DNA of 64,000 nucleotides. Source: Neopestalotiopsis rosae. Lineage: Eukaryota > Ascomycota > Sordariomycetes > Amphisphaeriales > Sporocadaceae. The notes under the pieces are model-generated. The model was not told the DNA's origin and did no database searches. It saw only the letters and a program-made list of their open reading frames with translations. Each line of letters starts with the position of its first letter. The stretch's first letter is position 1. The DNA is taken from assembly GCA_023078685.1 (NCBI GenBank), contig JALGAS010000001.1, forward strand, positions 2,852,001-2,916,000, in the 5' to 3' direction. Below, piece by piece: positions 46,608-57,350 of this stretch. Position numbers and translations under genes: made by a program.

Positions 46608-48601
46608 CTATTCCTCAGACACCTGAAGACCCTCTCGCAGGCCCTCAACCTTGAGCTCCTCACCCGTGGCACGCTTGTAGATATCTTGCACGTCGTCAGT
46701 GGTGGTCTCAAAGTGCGAAGTGGCATCGTAGCTCTTGGAGATGAAGACGTTGTCCTTGGTGCCGTTCTCGAGAGGCTCGTACAGCGGGATAGGGGGTCCC
46801 TATAAGATTTCCAGTCAGTGAGGACAGTTCATGTTTATGGACGTGCATGTTCATTTATCACAAACTTACCAGGAATTGCTCCTCAATCTGGCCAAGACGC
46901 TCGAGACCAGGCTGGAGCTCGAGGTGGTGGTTGGCAGAGGTCTCGGCAATGGTCGAGACAATGGCAATGTAGTAGCCCTTGGGGCAGACGTTGTGCGCCG
47001 AGGAAATGCAAGCAATGTAGATGTCGTTCTTGCGGCCAACCTGGGACTGGGGAATGATGAGCTGTGCCGAGTCGGCGTCGTTGGTGCCAGCCAGAGGGTG
47101 CTTCAGCACACAGATGGCCTTCAAGACGTGGCCAACGACCTTGACCTTCTGGGGGAAGTAGCTGGGGTCACCAAGGATGAACTTGGCCTTGGTCTCAAAC
47201 TTCATCTCGGGCTCAATGCCGCCCATGGTGGCCTTGATACCGACGGCCTTGTCGCCTTCATACAGAACCTCGTCGACCGAGGTGTTCAGCATGTAGGTAC
47301 CTCCGTAGATAGCCGACAGACGGGCAAAACCCTGGGGAAGCTCGCCGAGACCGTACAGGGGGTAGATGTAGGGAGACTTTCCGTAGCGAGCCACCGAGTT
47401 ACCGTAAAGGCGGATGCGCTCAATAGCCTCTGGGGCCTTGCCGGTGGCAGTCAGGTAGCTGTCATCAAGGTAAAGAGCCATGGCGTGGCCAATGAAGTCC
47501 CGAGTGCCAGTCTCAAGGCCAAACTTGTCGTAGACATCCTTCATGGAGACTGAGGAGAGGTCGAGACCTGGGAATTTGGGGACCAGTCAGCCTGCTTTGG
47601 CCCGTGACATTACGGTTTGTATAGTTTCACTCACCCTTGTGTGTGCTGGCATCGGCAGCGTCAAAAGTTCCCACCCACTCGATGAAGCTCTTCATGCGGC
47701 GCTTCTCAAAGATGCCCATGAGGGGCGATCGCAGAGCCTCGGCGGCATCTGAGGGGACCTTGGCAACAGTGGCCTTGGAGGCAGCACCTTGCTGGACGTA
47801 GCTGCCAGCAACCTGCTTGAACTCGAGGTAGCGGGTAACATCGGTGGAGACCAGAATGTTGGTCAGCTCTCCAGACGACATCAACAGCTTGGGCACCAGG
47901 TCGATGTTCCAGTCTGCGGGACGGCCATACTTCTCCCAGGGCTTGGAGCCTTCTTGGAAGTTTCCGTATTTCTTGAAAAGCTGTTTGGTATCATCTTAGC
48001 CTCACTTGTTCTTGTGTTTCTATAGGTTTGGGTCGTGGTAGTGGTGGGTGAGGTTGGCCGTGGATAGGGGTCAGGGGGGTGAAAGCTCGGGGAGCACAGG
48101 AAAGAGTAGAATCGTACCGTTTCGAGGTTCACTGAAGCAGCCTCTCTGTTATAAAGCTCGTCAGTCGACATTCCATGGTATACAAGATCTATAGGGGAAA
48201 GGGGGATTAATAGTACTCACCCTCCGTAGTGGTCGTTGCGGTCAATGTGCAGCACCTTCTTGCCCTTGACACTGAGAACACTTTATTGCACCATGCTGGT
48301 TAGCTCCCTACTCTGGCTATCTTCCAAAGAAGCAAATATCGTCTAGGTTGAATCAGAACGTACCCAGAGAGAATACACTCGGTCAGACCTGTGGTTTACA
48401 TGCGCGTCAGCCACCGTTTCTCTCAATATAGCAGCGTCGTTGTCCATTCCTCTTGCTATCAGCCGTGCCAGGAGCTCCTGAACCCCACCAAGGAGGCACG
48501 CGGAACAGCAGCACAGCACAGCACAGCAGCCTGCGGTGCGGGGCAGCAAACTCACCAGTGCCGAGCACAATGACATCGTATTCGGGGGCGATCTCATCCA
48601 T
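46608..48601 (-). CDS. GDI1: Rab GDP-dissociation inhibitor
   Basis: Seven exons (- strand): 48601-48556, 48388-48364, 48280-48221, 48145-48118, 47980-47635, 47567-46870 and 46799-46608; all phases agree, about 464 aa. The first four exons are only 25-60 nt. They rebuild the classic N-terminus EYDVIVLGTGLTECILSG, VLHIDRNDHYGG and EAASVNLETLFKKY. The FAD-like Rossmann GxGxxxC motif, the Rab-binding platform and the SPYIYPLYGLGELPQGFARL block are present. GDI extracts prenylated, GDP-bound Rab/Ypt GTPases from membranes and returns them to donor compartments. It is essential in yeast. The terminal EGLREGLQVSEE gives the usual acidic end. Confidence 0.97.
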
Positions 48602-49372
48602 GTTGTCGTGTGTTGATTTTGCTGAGAGGGTATCAAAAGAAGAGAAAGAATCGTAGAGTTGACAGCAGCTGGTAACCAAGAAGAGAAGCACAAGAGAAAT
48701 GCTTCTTCTGGGGGAGTGAAAGAGAAAAAGTATCGGTGAAAGGGATGGCCGTTTTGGTGTTGTTCAATAAGACCCCCGTTTGGAGCTGCCACTTAGACCC
48801 ATTTTGGGTCTGCGACCAATTGGCGGGGTCCCGCTTTGCATTTGGGGGGGGCTCAAGTGCTCCATTGCCTGAGATGTGTCCCAGATGATCGCCATAGTCA
48901 TGCAAGCTATCCGACGTGGTATCCTCCATTCTAATCCTAAATAGTCTTGTCTTGTTCTGCCCTGTCTATTAACTAGTACTACTATGATTAGAACTTGTCT
49001 CTGTCCTTTTCTGCCACGAAGTTCCTGAGACGGGGTTTTGCTTTTGAGAGAAAAAGCCAAATATCCATGGCGTCGCTTTTCGAGGACTATCACAGGGCAT
49101 GCGGCTCTATGTGATCTACGGAACAACACTAAAGGCTCACTAGAACATATGGACGCCCATCACAAGCATTTTATGGAGCTGGCTTGTGCTCTAGGACGCA
49201 ATGTCCAGAATATATTACACAATTTTACAATACCTGGCTCCTATTCTTGAAGCCCATGGCCGTGCGAATCTTATGACTCCCCCATTAGGTTTTCAGACTC
49301 CTGGATTGAGCTCCGTGCGTCTCCACGCCTTATATAGTACATCTCAATATATTGCACACTAGAAGCCACTCG
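48602..49372. other. GDI1 promoter and spacer
   Basis: No gene. The T-rich and GAAAGAG-rich leader next to 48602 is the GDI promoter/5' UTR. The far end is the uL29m 3' UTR. Confidence 0.55.
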
Positions 49373-50285
49373 TTATGTCCTGGACACGGGCTGGCTGTCT
49401 GCTGATTTTGGCAGAGCGGACGGGTCAATCGTCGCTTGCACAGGCTTTTCCGTAGTTTCTTGCTGCTGCTCTTGACTTGCACCTTCGGCCTCGACTGCCG
49501 GAACAGCGCTTGCCACCTCTTCATCAAAATAGTTCATCGGAGTGTATGGGTTGCTCGTGTTGGAGAGATCGACCTCCGGATCTTGCTCTGCCAATTCCCT
49601 CGCATCTTCCCACGTGTAATAACGCTCAGTGAGGGCGTGCTTAATCGACTTCATTGTCTTTGACACCTGTTAAAGGGGGGGGAACGGGGAAATTAGCACG
49701 GTCCACATATCACGATGGTTTTTCGTGTTTCTGCTTGGTAAAACGTACCGCCCGCATCCTCATCTTGCTCTCCTCTTCGCCCGTCTTGAACTTGAGCCTC
49801 GTCCTCTCCCTGCTCGCCGTGGCGATTCTGTTCCTCTCCTTCACGCAGACCCACCACAGCTTGTGCAGGTCATCCCAGCTCTTGTGTCGCAGTTCCTCGA
49901 CCGTCCAAGAGCGCCCGTGTTGTGCCTCAGCTTCTGGGTCCAGTAATGACTTCTCCTTGTCGTAAAAGAATTCGTACAAGCCGTGCTTGGGATCCGTCTT
50001 GACATCGTCTGCCGGGTTGTACTCGGCCGGCTCAGGTAGTTCGTAACCGTCGACTGCCATGCGCGCCTTTGTTCCAGAACGGTAGATTGCAGAGAGACCT
50101 CGCAGCCTGCTGTTGTCGCGCCTGGGCTTGCGCATCTCGAGCGATGCAGTAGTCGAGAAAGAGGCCGCCGATGCAGAGTTCGGAGACGAGCGCGAGGCCA
50201 GAGCCAAGCATTGCGAAGGAGTGCGCTGGGAGGAACGCTGCAAGATCCGACCGAAGACCGGTCGGAGAGTTGTAGGAGTAGCCAT
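49373..50285 (-). CDS. MRPL4: Mitochondrial large-subunit ribosomal protein uL29m
   Basis: Two exons, 50285-49749 and 49666-49373, with a 82-nt intron, about 276 aa. The start at 50285 yields an Arg/Ser-rich presequence (MATPTTLRPVFGRILQRSSQ). An in-frame TTG further upstream is not used. The family core includes WTVEELRHKSWDDLHKLWWV and CVKERNRIATASRERTRLKF, the two helices of the uL29/L47 fold, then VSKTMKSIKHALTERYYTWE. The C-terminal Glu/Gln/Ala-rich tail is lineage-specific. It is a structural protein of the mitoribosomal large subunit near the exit tunnel. Confidence 0.95.
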
Positions 50286-51326
50286 TGCGTAGTCGATCGT
50301 CCAAGGCTCGAATCCGAAGTCGAAAATTGGCGATGGCAGTCTCAATTGCAGATCGGGCTGAAGCCTTGCAAGGTCGCGAGCTCAAGCTAGGAATTTTTCG
50401 ATGTGGCGCACGGATATGGAGCGCCACATTTAACGCGCCACACTTAGTATAACATTCCTCCGTACCTAGTGTTCCAACTACGTATCTCCTCACCACCTCA
50501 ATGCTTGCACATACAATATGTACGCGACCTAGGATCTTGTCATTTATTTAAAGGTAATATATGTGCATGAACAACACATTCCTGAAGGTCAAGCACTTAT
50601 GAAATCTCTCATGAAATGTGTAAGCCATACTCTGAAACTCCTGTAGTATTGCTACGCTTAAGAGTGGGCACGAATAGGACAAATCAATTCAAGGCTCTCG
50701 TTCTGTTTAATGCATGTGTATGAAGGCAAATTGAGGAATCCATATTGTTTGCAAATCTGATTCGAGAATCATTTATCGTTCCATAGATACCTGATTCAAG
50801 ATCATCGCCGACGATAACATGATTACCACTTCGTCGAGTGCATGCCATATGAAAATACGGCCAAAATGTCCTGTTCTTGTGAATCGTGCGGAAACCAGCC
50901 TTCAACACCATTGATTTACAAACTGAGAGATAGCCGCATATTTGTCCAATTTGCGCGCTAGGATGATTACTTAAACAAGTCTAATTCCATCCACGCCCAG
51001 CAATGGCTCTGCCCAACAACAACGAAGTTACTGGATGTACTGGATGGGTGATTCGATATGCGAACTGGTGTCAACCTTCCAGAATAAATCGTGGGGTGAA
51101 CTGGGAATGGTCATGTCCCCTCCTGAACTACTTGGATGATCCACAAGAGCGACCTCGACATACAAGGTGGTGCTTGGAGATCCAAATATCAGGTATTCTC
51201 TCAAGTCCTTTGCGCGGGCCTTCATCCTGGACATGTGCGCTCAAGTCGTATGTTGCGAAGGGAGGCCGGTTTGCTTGAGACGATCCTTGTTATAAAGTTC
51301 GACGACCTTCCAAGGTCTCATACTTT

Positions 51327-51458
51327 TCACTCGAAGGAGCTGGCGCCACACCCGGAGCTGTCAGAAGTGTCTGCCTCGTCAGAGTCGTCGAAATCGTCAG
51401 AGTCGTCGTCGCCATTCGCGACTCTATCAATATGAGCATCAATACGAGCAGTGGACAT
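51327..51458 (-). other. Small acidic ORF (43 codons), possible terminal exon or remnant
   Basis: ATG at 51458 opens a 43-codon frame ending in TGA at 51327. It encodes a strongly acidic Asp/Ser run (NGDDDSDDFDDSDEADTSDS) from GAC/TCT codons on the - strand. This resembles acidic tails of nuclear proteins. No upstream partner exon was found, so it may be a chance ORF, an sORF or a gene relic. Confidence 0.2.
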
Positions 51459-51789
51459 GCAGTCACGCCTCTTACCCCGTGGGATGACGCTGAAGGACAC
51501 TTTGTGGCGACGAGACTACGAGCTACAACAAAGAACACTGTCAGGCGCACGTCTCTGGTGGCAATTGGGCGCCCATGAATGGCTTCCCAAGCGCAAAGTG
51601 CTACTCTTCCGACCCGCTTCCTGAATTCCAGCTATAGGCAGAAGCCAGACACTCGCAGCAGTTGAGGCCCAAACTTTTGAGTGCGAAAAACCTTTGTAAA
51701 CGACCAACAGTTCATGCTGTTCTCATTCAAGTCAGGGCTATGGAAAATGAAAGGCGAGTGCACCAAGAGAAAGGAGAGGAAAAAAAGAC

Positions 51790-51925
51790 AAAAAAGAGCG
51801 ATGACTCTGGATTCGAACCCGAGCCCCCTAACAAAGATCCTCTCGACTGATCATAGGATATTCACTTTTCACCTGGGTGGCCACTGCACTCGAGAGCTTT
51901 ACCGCTCGGCCATTGGACCTTTGTG
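51790..51925 (-). ncRNA. tRNA-like Pol III unit, degenerate or atypical
   Basis: On the - strand an A-box match TGGCCGAGCGG (+ coordinates 51902-51912) is followed by a perfect B-box GGTTCGAATCC (51809-51819), then two T6 runs (51790-51795 and 51781-51786). An inner stem TCTCGA/TCGAGA and a 9-bp complement (51832-51840 with 51915-51923) exist. The expected acceptor pairing around the B-box does not form: the 5' GGTCCAA has no partner next to GAGTCATCGC. It could be a decayed Ser/Leu-type tRNA with an intron, a tRNA-derived repeat or a Pol III transcript. Confidence 0.4.
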
Positions 51926-52333
51926 ACTTGTGGTTGAGAAAATGAGATATATTAGAAATTATGACACCTCTTCAAGTATGTTGTGGGAAATTCCTCTGAT
52001 GGTTGATGCTTCAAGTTATGCGTATGTCGTGATGCAAACGATTGAGCCTCTGTCCCACAAATTTCGCGGCAAAAGTCACAATATCATATACGAATCATTC
52101 AAGACATTCAACAGGATCCGTTGAGTCAGGTTTCATCGCGCACTTGAAGTATACAAACGGGTTTCATGATATCGAGTCTCGTTTTCTTATTGATTTTTGG
52201 CAGTAATCATGATTTAAAGTCCGCAAATCTGCTTGGGATGAGACCTGATTTCATGACACAAACAATTATTTGTTGATTTAGACACATTGACAAATGTATC
52301 TTGCGCCGCGATAGCTAAAATCCGTCAAAATAC

Positions 52334-52723
52334 GTGGGCTTCGTTATCTTTTCCATGAAAGAACCGATACAGTTAATGTTATGCTTGTTTGTTACGACCG
52401 TGTATCAATTACTCGGTGCTCTAGCACGTTCTTTCAACCAGGAAAATGTGCATTCTGATCAGATGAAATTAGGATTACCCGTCAAGCTCTCAGCGTTGCC
52501 TTTTGAGCTGCAGAGCATCATTGTCGTACGCCTGAGCACGGAGCAAAAAGAATACATATCTGTGTGACACCTGCTACTTGAGTCTGATATTCTGGTCACG
52601 AGGGAGGACAAACCATGGAATTCCAAGAATCAAATTGCTTATTCTATGCAAATCCTAGTCCCACGGCCAACTTCGCTTGAGAGACGCAAAGAGAGGTACT
52701 TCACCCTGAGACAAGGCACGTGA
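52334..52723 (+). pseudogene. Possible F-box-containing gene remnant with in-frame TGA
   Basis: The frame from 52334 ends at TGA 52565-52567 after KLSALPFELQSIIVVRLS, which fits the F-box N-terminal pattern LP-x-E-L-x-x-I. In the same frame sequence stays open for another ~51 codons to a TGA at 52721-52723. One CGA-to-TGA change, the type RIP or deamination makes, would suffice to break it. No start context or second half of an F-box protein is convincing, so this is tentative. Confidence 0.25.
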
Positions 52724-54848
52724 GCGACTGGAGTGCACTCTTCCAGTTACATACTACAAAGTACCGTTATAATCTTCGCAATGATTATGGCAGCGAAAGC
52801 TTTTTTTTATTTGACTCAAGTGCTCGGCTTTGACCGGTCGCCGAACCGGCTATAGCTGTAGATGTACTTAATATAGTTCTGACACATTACAAAAGCATGA
52901 GGCTAGATTGATACATACCTATGCATGGAAAAACTTTCTGCCTGGGAGTCGCCAAAGAACCAGAAAGAAGAATGATGTGCTCTTGTTCATCTCCAGTAAC
53001 AATATCTCAGGTATCAAAACCCAGCACACAGCATTGAGAAGGGGGGGAAAAGCCTCACGTCGAACTGAGATTTCCATAAACATGTAGTTCAAAAAGAAGC
53101 TGTCGCCAGCCTCCCTTGAAATGCTAGATTCGGACCATGTGTCTCATATCGCGTGTCTAGGTTTCGCCAGAAAAGACTCTCACCCCGCAAATGCAAAGAC
53201 AGTATATTTGCTTCCGAAAACCAAGGTACAGCGACATTTGAAGAACTGCTTTGCAGAGTGGTTTTCTTGCCGTGTTTGGATTTTATCCGCTCCGGGGAAA
53301 TCCATCCGTCCGCCCGGGGATAGCGACTGCAAGGTTATTGTTTTCTTTTTCTTTGTGATCCGAGACCGACGCGCATAACGACTGCAGCAAAGTATCTGTA
53401 CATTGAGAGAAATAAAGGGAACTACCTCGGCCATGATCGGTGAAAAGAGAGTTGGAATGACAAGAAAACAAGCAAATGTAGGTGAAATGTAATGAGGTAT
53501 GCACGGACAATTGCCGAGGAGAAGAAATACGTATGATGCCGCCAACGCTTCAGCCTTTCTTTGGCTTATACATCTTCCAAGCTCATTGGTGCGGTGGTAT
53601 ACATTGCTCTCGTACGATTCGTGCGCAATATACGGCGTCATATATGTCCAGATCGAACGCCTATTCGTAGCTGACTTACGAATACTTTATAATCATCTTT
53701 CATTGGCCATGGATATCATATCGTACATTGCCCTGCTGTTCAACGTGACGTGTGATACGATTATCTTGAAAGCATACTCGAAATAGCGGCCGTGACTGAG
53801 TACTTGGTTGGCCATATTCAACCATGTGCACCTTAAAACATATTGTCGTGCATTTGAGGCTACGCACAAATAAATATGCTGATATCCCAACCCTACACGT
53901 TTTATCACGAACAGTTGCGCAGGGGGATATGCATATGGACTAATGCAACAAGAAAGAAAAAGCACATCTTACATGCAACATAAATTTTTGATTCGAAAAG
54001 GTGTCGAGTGAGACTTTGTACATTCGTTCTCTACCTACATCCGAGGACCCACGGGTTCATGCTCGGTTCAAGGCCCTATCGCTGTCGTTGATACAATCGA
54101 TCCAGCTATGTCGGGATGCCCATCGTATACTCAAGCAGTGCAACTTCACAGGGAGGAATGGCAATATACAGGACAACATGCTTGAAAGAAAGTTAGAGCA
54201 ATTCGAACAGGAGAGCCTACGCTTCCAGCAGCCTATGGAATCGAGCATAAAATGTATTTGATCAGTCCATGCCCGTTAGATCATTGTATCTATAGACTGA
54301 AAGTGGCTCCGACAAGGAAGCGCGCCACTATTCACAGGCTTTGGACCTCAGCAGCTTGAAATGCAGACTCCTCTGAATGTGGAAATTCCGGATTGCATTT
54401 CGAAGAATCAGCTGCACGCCTACAGGGGCCGTTTCTGAAGGCTTCGTGCTGTTCGGAATGTGAAATGGCCATCAAAGATGTGTATGTATACCATTCAATT
54501 CGTACTGCCCCTGCCAATCGCCGCGAATTGCTTTCAAGGCATTTTTATTTTTCGCCTTGCCAGTCGTTGCGGGTTCATTGACTCGAAAGGTACTCAAGAG
54601 TCGCACGAAACTTGCAGGATCCTCAAAAATCGTGACGAAGTCCATATTTCTTGTCACAGTTCGCGAGAAAGTTTGTTACGAGTGAGTGACGAGGGACAAG
54701 GACACGAGAGGATAGCACTCTCTTAAAAATGTGCTGACGCGGCCACGCACGGCAGAGCTTACGTGGTGTGTTGATTCTTGTCGGCAGCTTTGACCTTTAT
54801 ATCATTCGACTCAAATTTCGCTATACACCATGTTTCGTAACGTGCGGA

Positions 54849-54880
54849 GGGGGGCGGGGGGGGGGGGGGGGGGGGGGGGG
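54849..54880 (+). repeat. Long G homopolymer, (G)6 C (G)25
   Basis: Thirty-two bases that are all G except one C at 54855. Such tracts are rare in fungal genomes, can form G-quadruplexes and are prone to length error in assemblies. The - strand would read as poly-Pro if translated, but no gene covers it. Confidence 0.95.
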
Positions 54881-56462
54881 AGACGTAATCGATGGGTAAA
54901 AAGAGAAAAGATGACAAGAGGCAAGCGATTACGACGTCTACAAGCTGCAAGGTACGATGCCGCGTCCGGGAGAAGGTTTCGAGTTCATTGAGGTTAGTAT
55001 TCAAGTCTGTTTGATGGACAAAGGACATGAGATGTGCATATTCGTTATATCGGGTAGACACCAAGGTAGTTCATCGTAGGTTTTTAGCAAACATATGGAT
55101 GCAAAAATAGAGCCGCACTGATGGAGTTTTGTTACACTTTTGTACACTTGCTTACAATGGTGGATCTTTTTTTTCGACTCGGCTTCCTTGGGATGGTCTC
55201 TTATCAACGGCTGCCCGAAAAGTAAGACTCCATCCGACGGGATACTGGGGAAGGGTTTTTTTTGGGTTCACGCAAAACATGTTTACCGTGGTGGACCTTA
55301 CAACGGCCTTGTAAATGGAGTATCCAACATGTCTTGGGAATGTTTAAAAACTGGAGTCGAGCTACCCTTGGATCCCGTCATCCAGCGTTGGGACTGGAGG
55401 GAGGGACCCTCAAAGGAGGCTGAGAGAGGGAAAAAGGGCGTGGGGATTGGATCTCATGTGAACCGAGAGCCTTCCTTTCCTTCTCCAGTTTGCCCAGCGA
55501 GCTCCAGCTTTTGCTCAGGACTCCTCTCTCATGCCCCCCGGGGGCCCAGCAAGGCAAGGCATGGCAAGGCAAGGTCCAGCGGCAGCGGCAGCGGGCTCTC
55601 TGGCGTGCCACACCATGAAAACTCAATGCCACCAGCCGAAAGCTTCAGATCAGATGGAGCATGGAGCCTTCCCGAGCGCTCCCACTTCTTCCCAAACCCG
55701 CAATGGAGACACCAAGGGGGGAGGAGAAAAAAAAAAAGATGGCACACAGGAGCGGGAGCGCCAGGCACCGACAACACCAGAGATGGCATCGGCTTGTGGA
55801 GTCCTTTTGCAAGTTCCCGCCCTCGAGCAAAGTCAAATAGCTGGAGATGGTGTTCCAAGTGGGCTTTTGTGTTAAAAAACAGGGTCTACCGAGCAGAAAG
55901 CATGGCATCTCCATATTCAATATCAAACGAACTACTCCTGTTACTGCCATGTCTAGCCAAACAATGTACACAGACACAAGATACACAACAATACACGCGC
56001 ACATAGACTTGTAGACAGACACATACACATGTGAATCGAGCGCCGAGGGACGGACAACGAGAAACGGCGAAAATACCCACCAGCAGTCGGTACTCCCGCA
56101 ACGTGCCCGTAGAATGCAGGACATCGGAGCGGCCGAGCAGGAGCAGGAAGACATGAAAGACGCATAGAACAACTTGACTATTGAAGAAACAAGCCTTGTT
56201 ACAAAGGGAATCCGGTCGCCTCGCAAGTCCGGGATGTTGGCTCGACCTTGGTGCGTTCCGCGGCAGTTCCAAACAATTAGTTGTTGGCCTCCCATCCCAA
56301 GTCAGGTCAGCAAGGCAAAAAGAGTTTTCAACGGCGCGATGGCATGATTGGGAAAGCATTGCATCATTGCATCAAGCTTCAACACACCATGAAGACTGGC
56401 GTGCCGAATATAGTACTACGTAGCGTATACGAGGGATCAACAAGATCAACTACCTTACATAG

Positions 56463-56485
56463 CACACACACACACACGCACACAA
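56463..56485 (+). repeat. (AC)n microsatellite
   Basis: An AC dinucleotide run interrupted once by GC, in non-coding sequence. Confidence 0.8.
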
Positions 56486-57330
56486 TAGAAGCCGAGCGCC
56501 CATTGACAGGTCACCCGGTTATCCTCTAGGAAATCCGGAAACGGCGGCGCATGTTCGATTGCCATTATGCCCTGATTATGATGATGGCTGGCAACGGTCG
56601 CGCGACTCAGGAACTACTGCTGGCTTTGCATCAAGACGAGAAGAACAAGTGCGCGGTTCAAGGAATGTGGCAATCACGGTCAGACCTTGATATCCATGCT
56701 TCCCAACCAACCCGGCTCCTACTCCCGGACATCTCTCCGATGTCAGGAGAGAGACAGGCAGAGGGAGAAGGGGGAAAGGCAAAGACAGAAGGAGGAAAGA
56801 GAGAAAGAGGGAAAAAAAAAGACAGCAAAGTCTTCTCGTCACTCGACTCACACGTGTCACGATGGTCTAAACTACTCTGTGCAGGAAGATCAAAACAAAA
56901 GAATTATGGCGCAAGGTTTTTGGCGCGTTTCCTGCTGTCTCGGCGCACCTTTTTTCGCTATTCCGCCCCGCGACTGACTCGACAAGCAGCTCGGCGGGAT
57001 TGAGCTGTTGGCAAAAAAAGAGTCAGTTGTCCCGGTTTAGATCAGTCAAAAGTCAGGGTCCCTTTGAAAAGCCCCTGTCAGTCACGAATAAAATAAAATA
57101 CAAAGCTGGCAAGCAACACAAAAAAAAAAACTGGCCATGGCGTTGCGCCTGGCTTTGCATGGCATCAGTGCATACAAGCTATGTCCTTTCTCATGGGCAT
57201 GGCGTGGGATTGCTGTTCCGGCGGTGAACCTCAAACAGGTTAGATGACAGGAATTATGTTACTCCCTGTCTCCTGTATTCCAGGGGGGAAATACTGTAGT
57301 AGAGGAACAAAGAAAGAAAAGACAAAAAAG

Positions 57331-57350
57331 AAAAAAAAAAAAAAAAAAAA
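57331..57350 (+). repeat. (A)20 homopolymer inside a purine tract
   Basis: Twenty consecutive A, embedded in an A/G-only tract of about 60 bp (roughly 57301-57360). Non-coding; candidate nucleosome-depleted poly(dA:dT) element. Confidence 0.9.

Noticed and set aside
55140..56006. 288-aa open frame on the + strand in the desert
   Set aside because: No domain, odd composition (Trp/Arg/Gly/Ser mixture), spans homopolymers, and overlapping long frames exist on the other strand.
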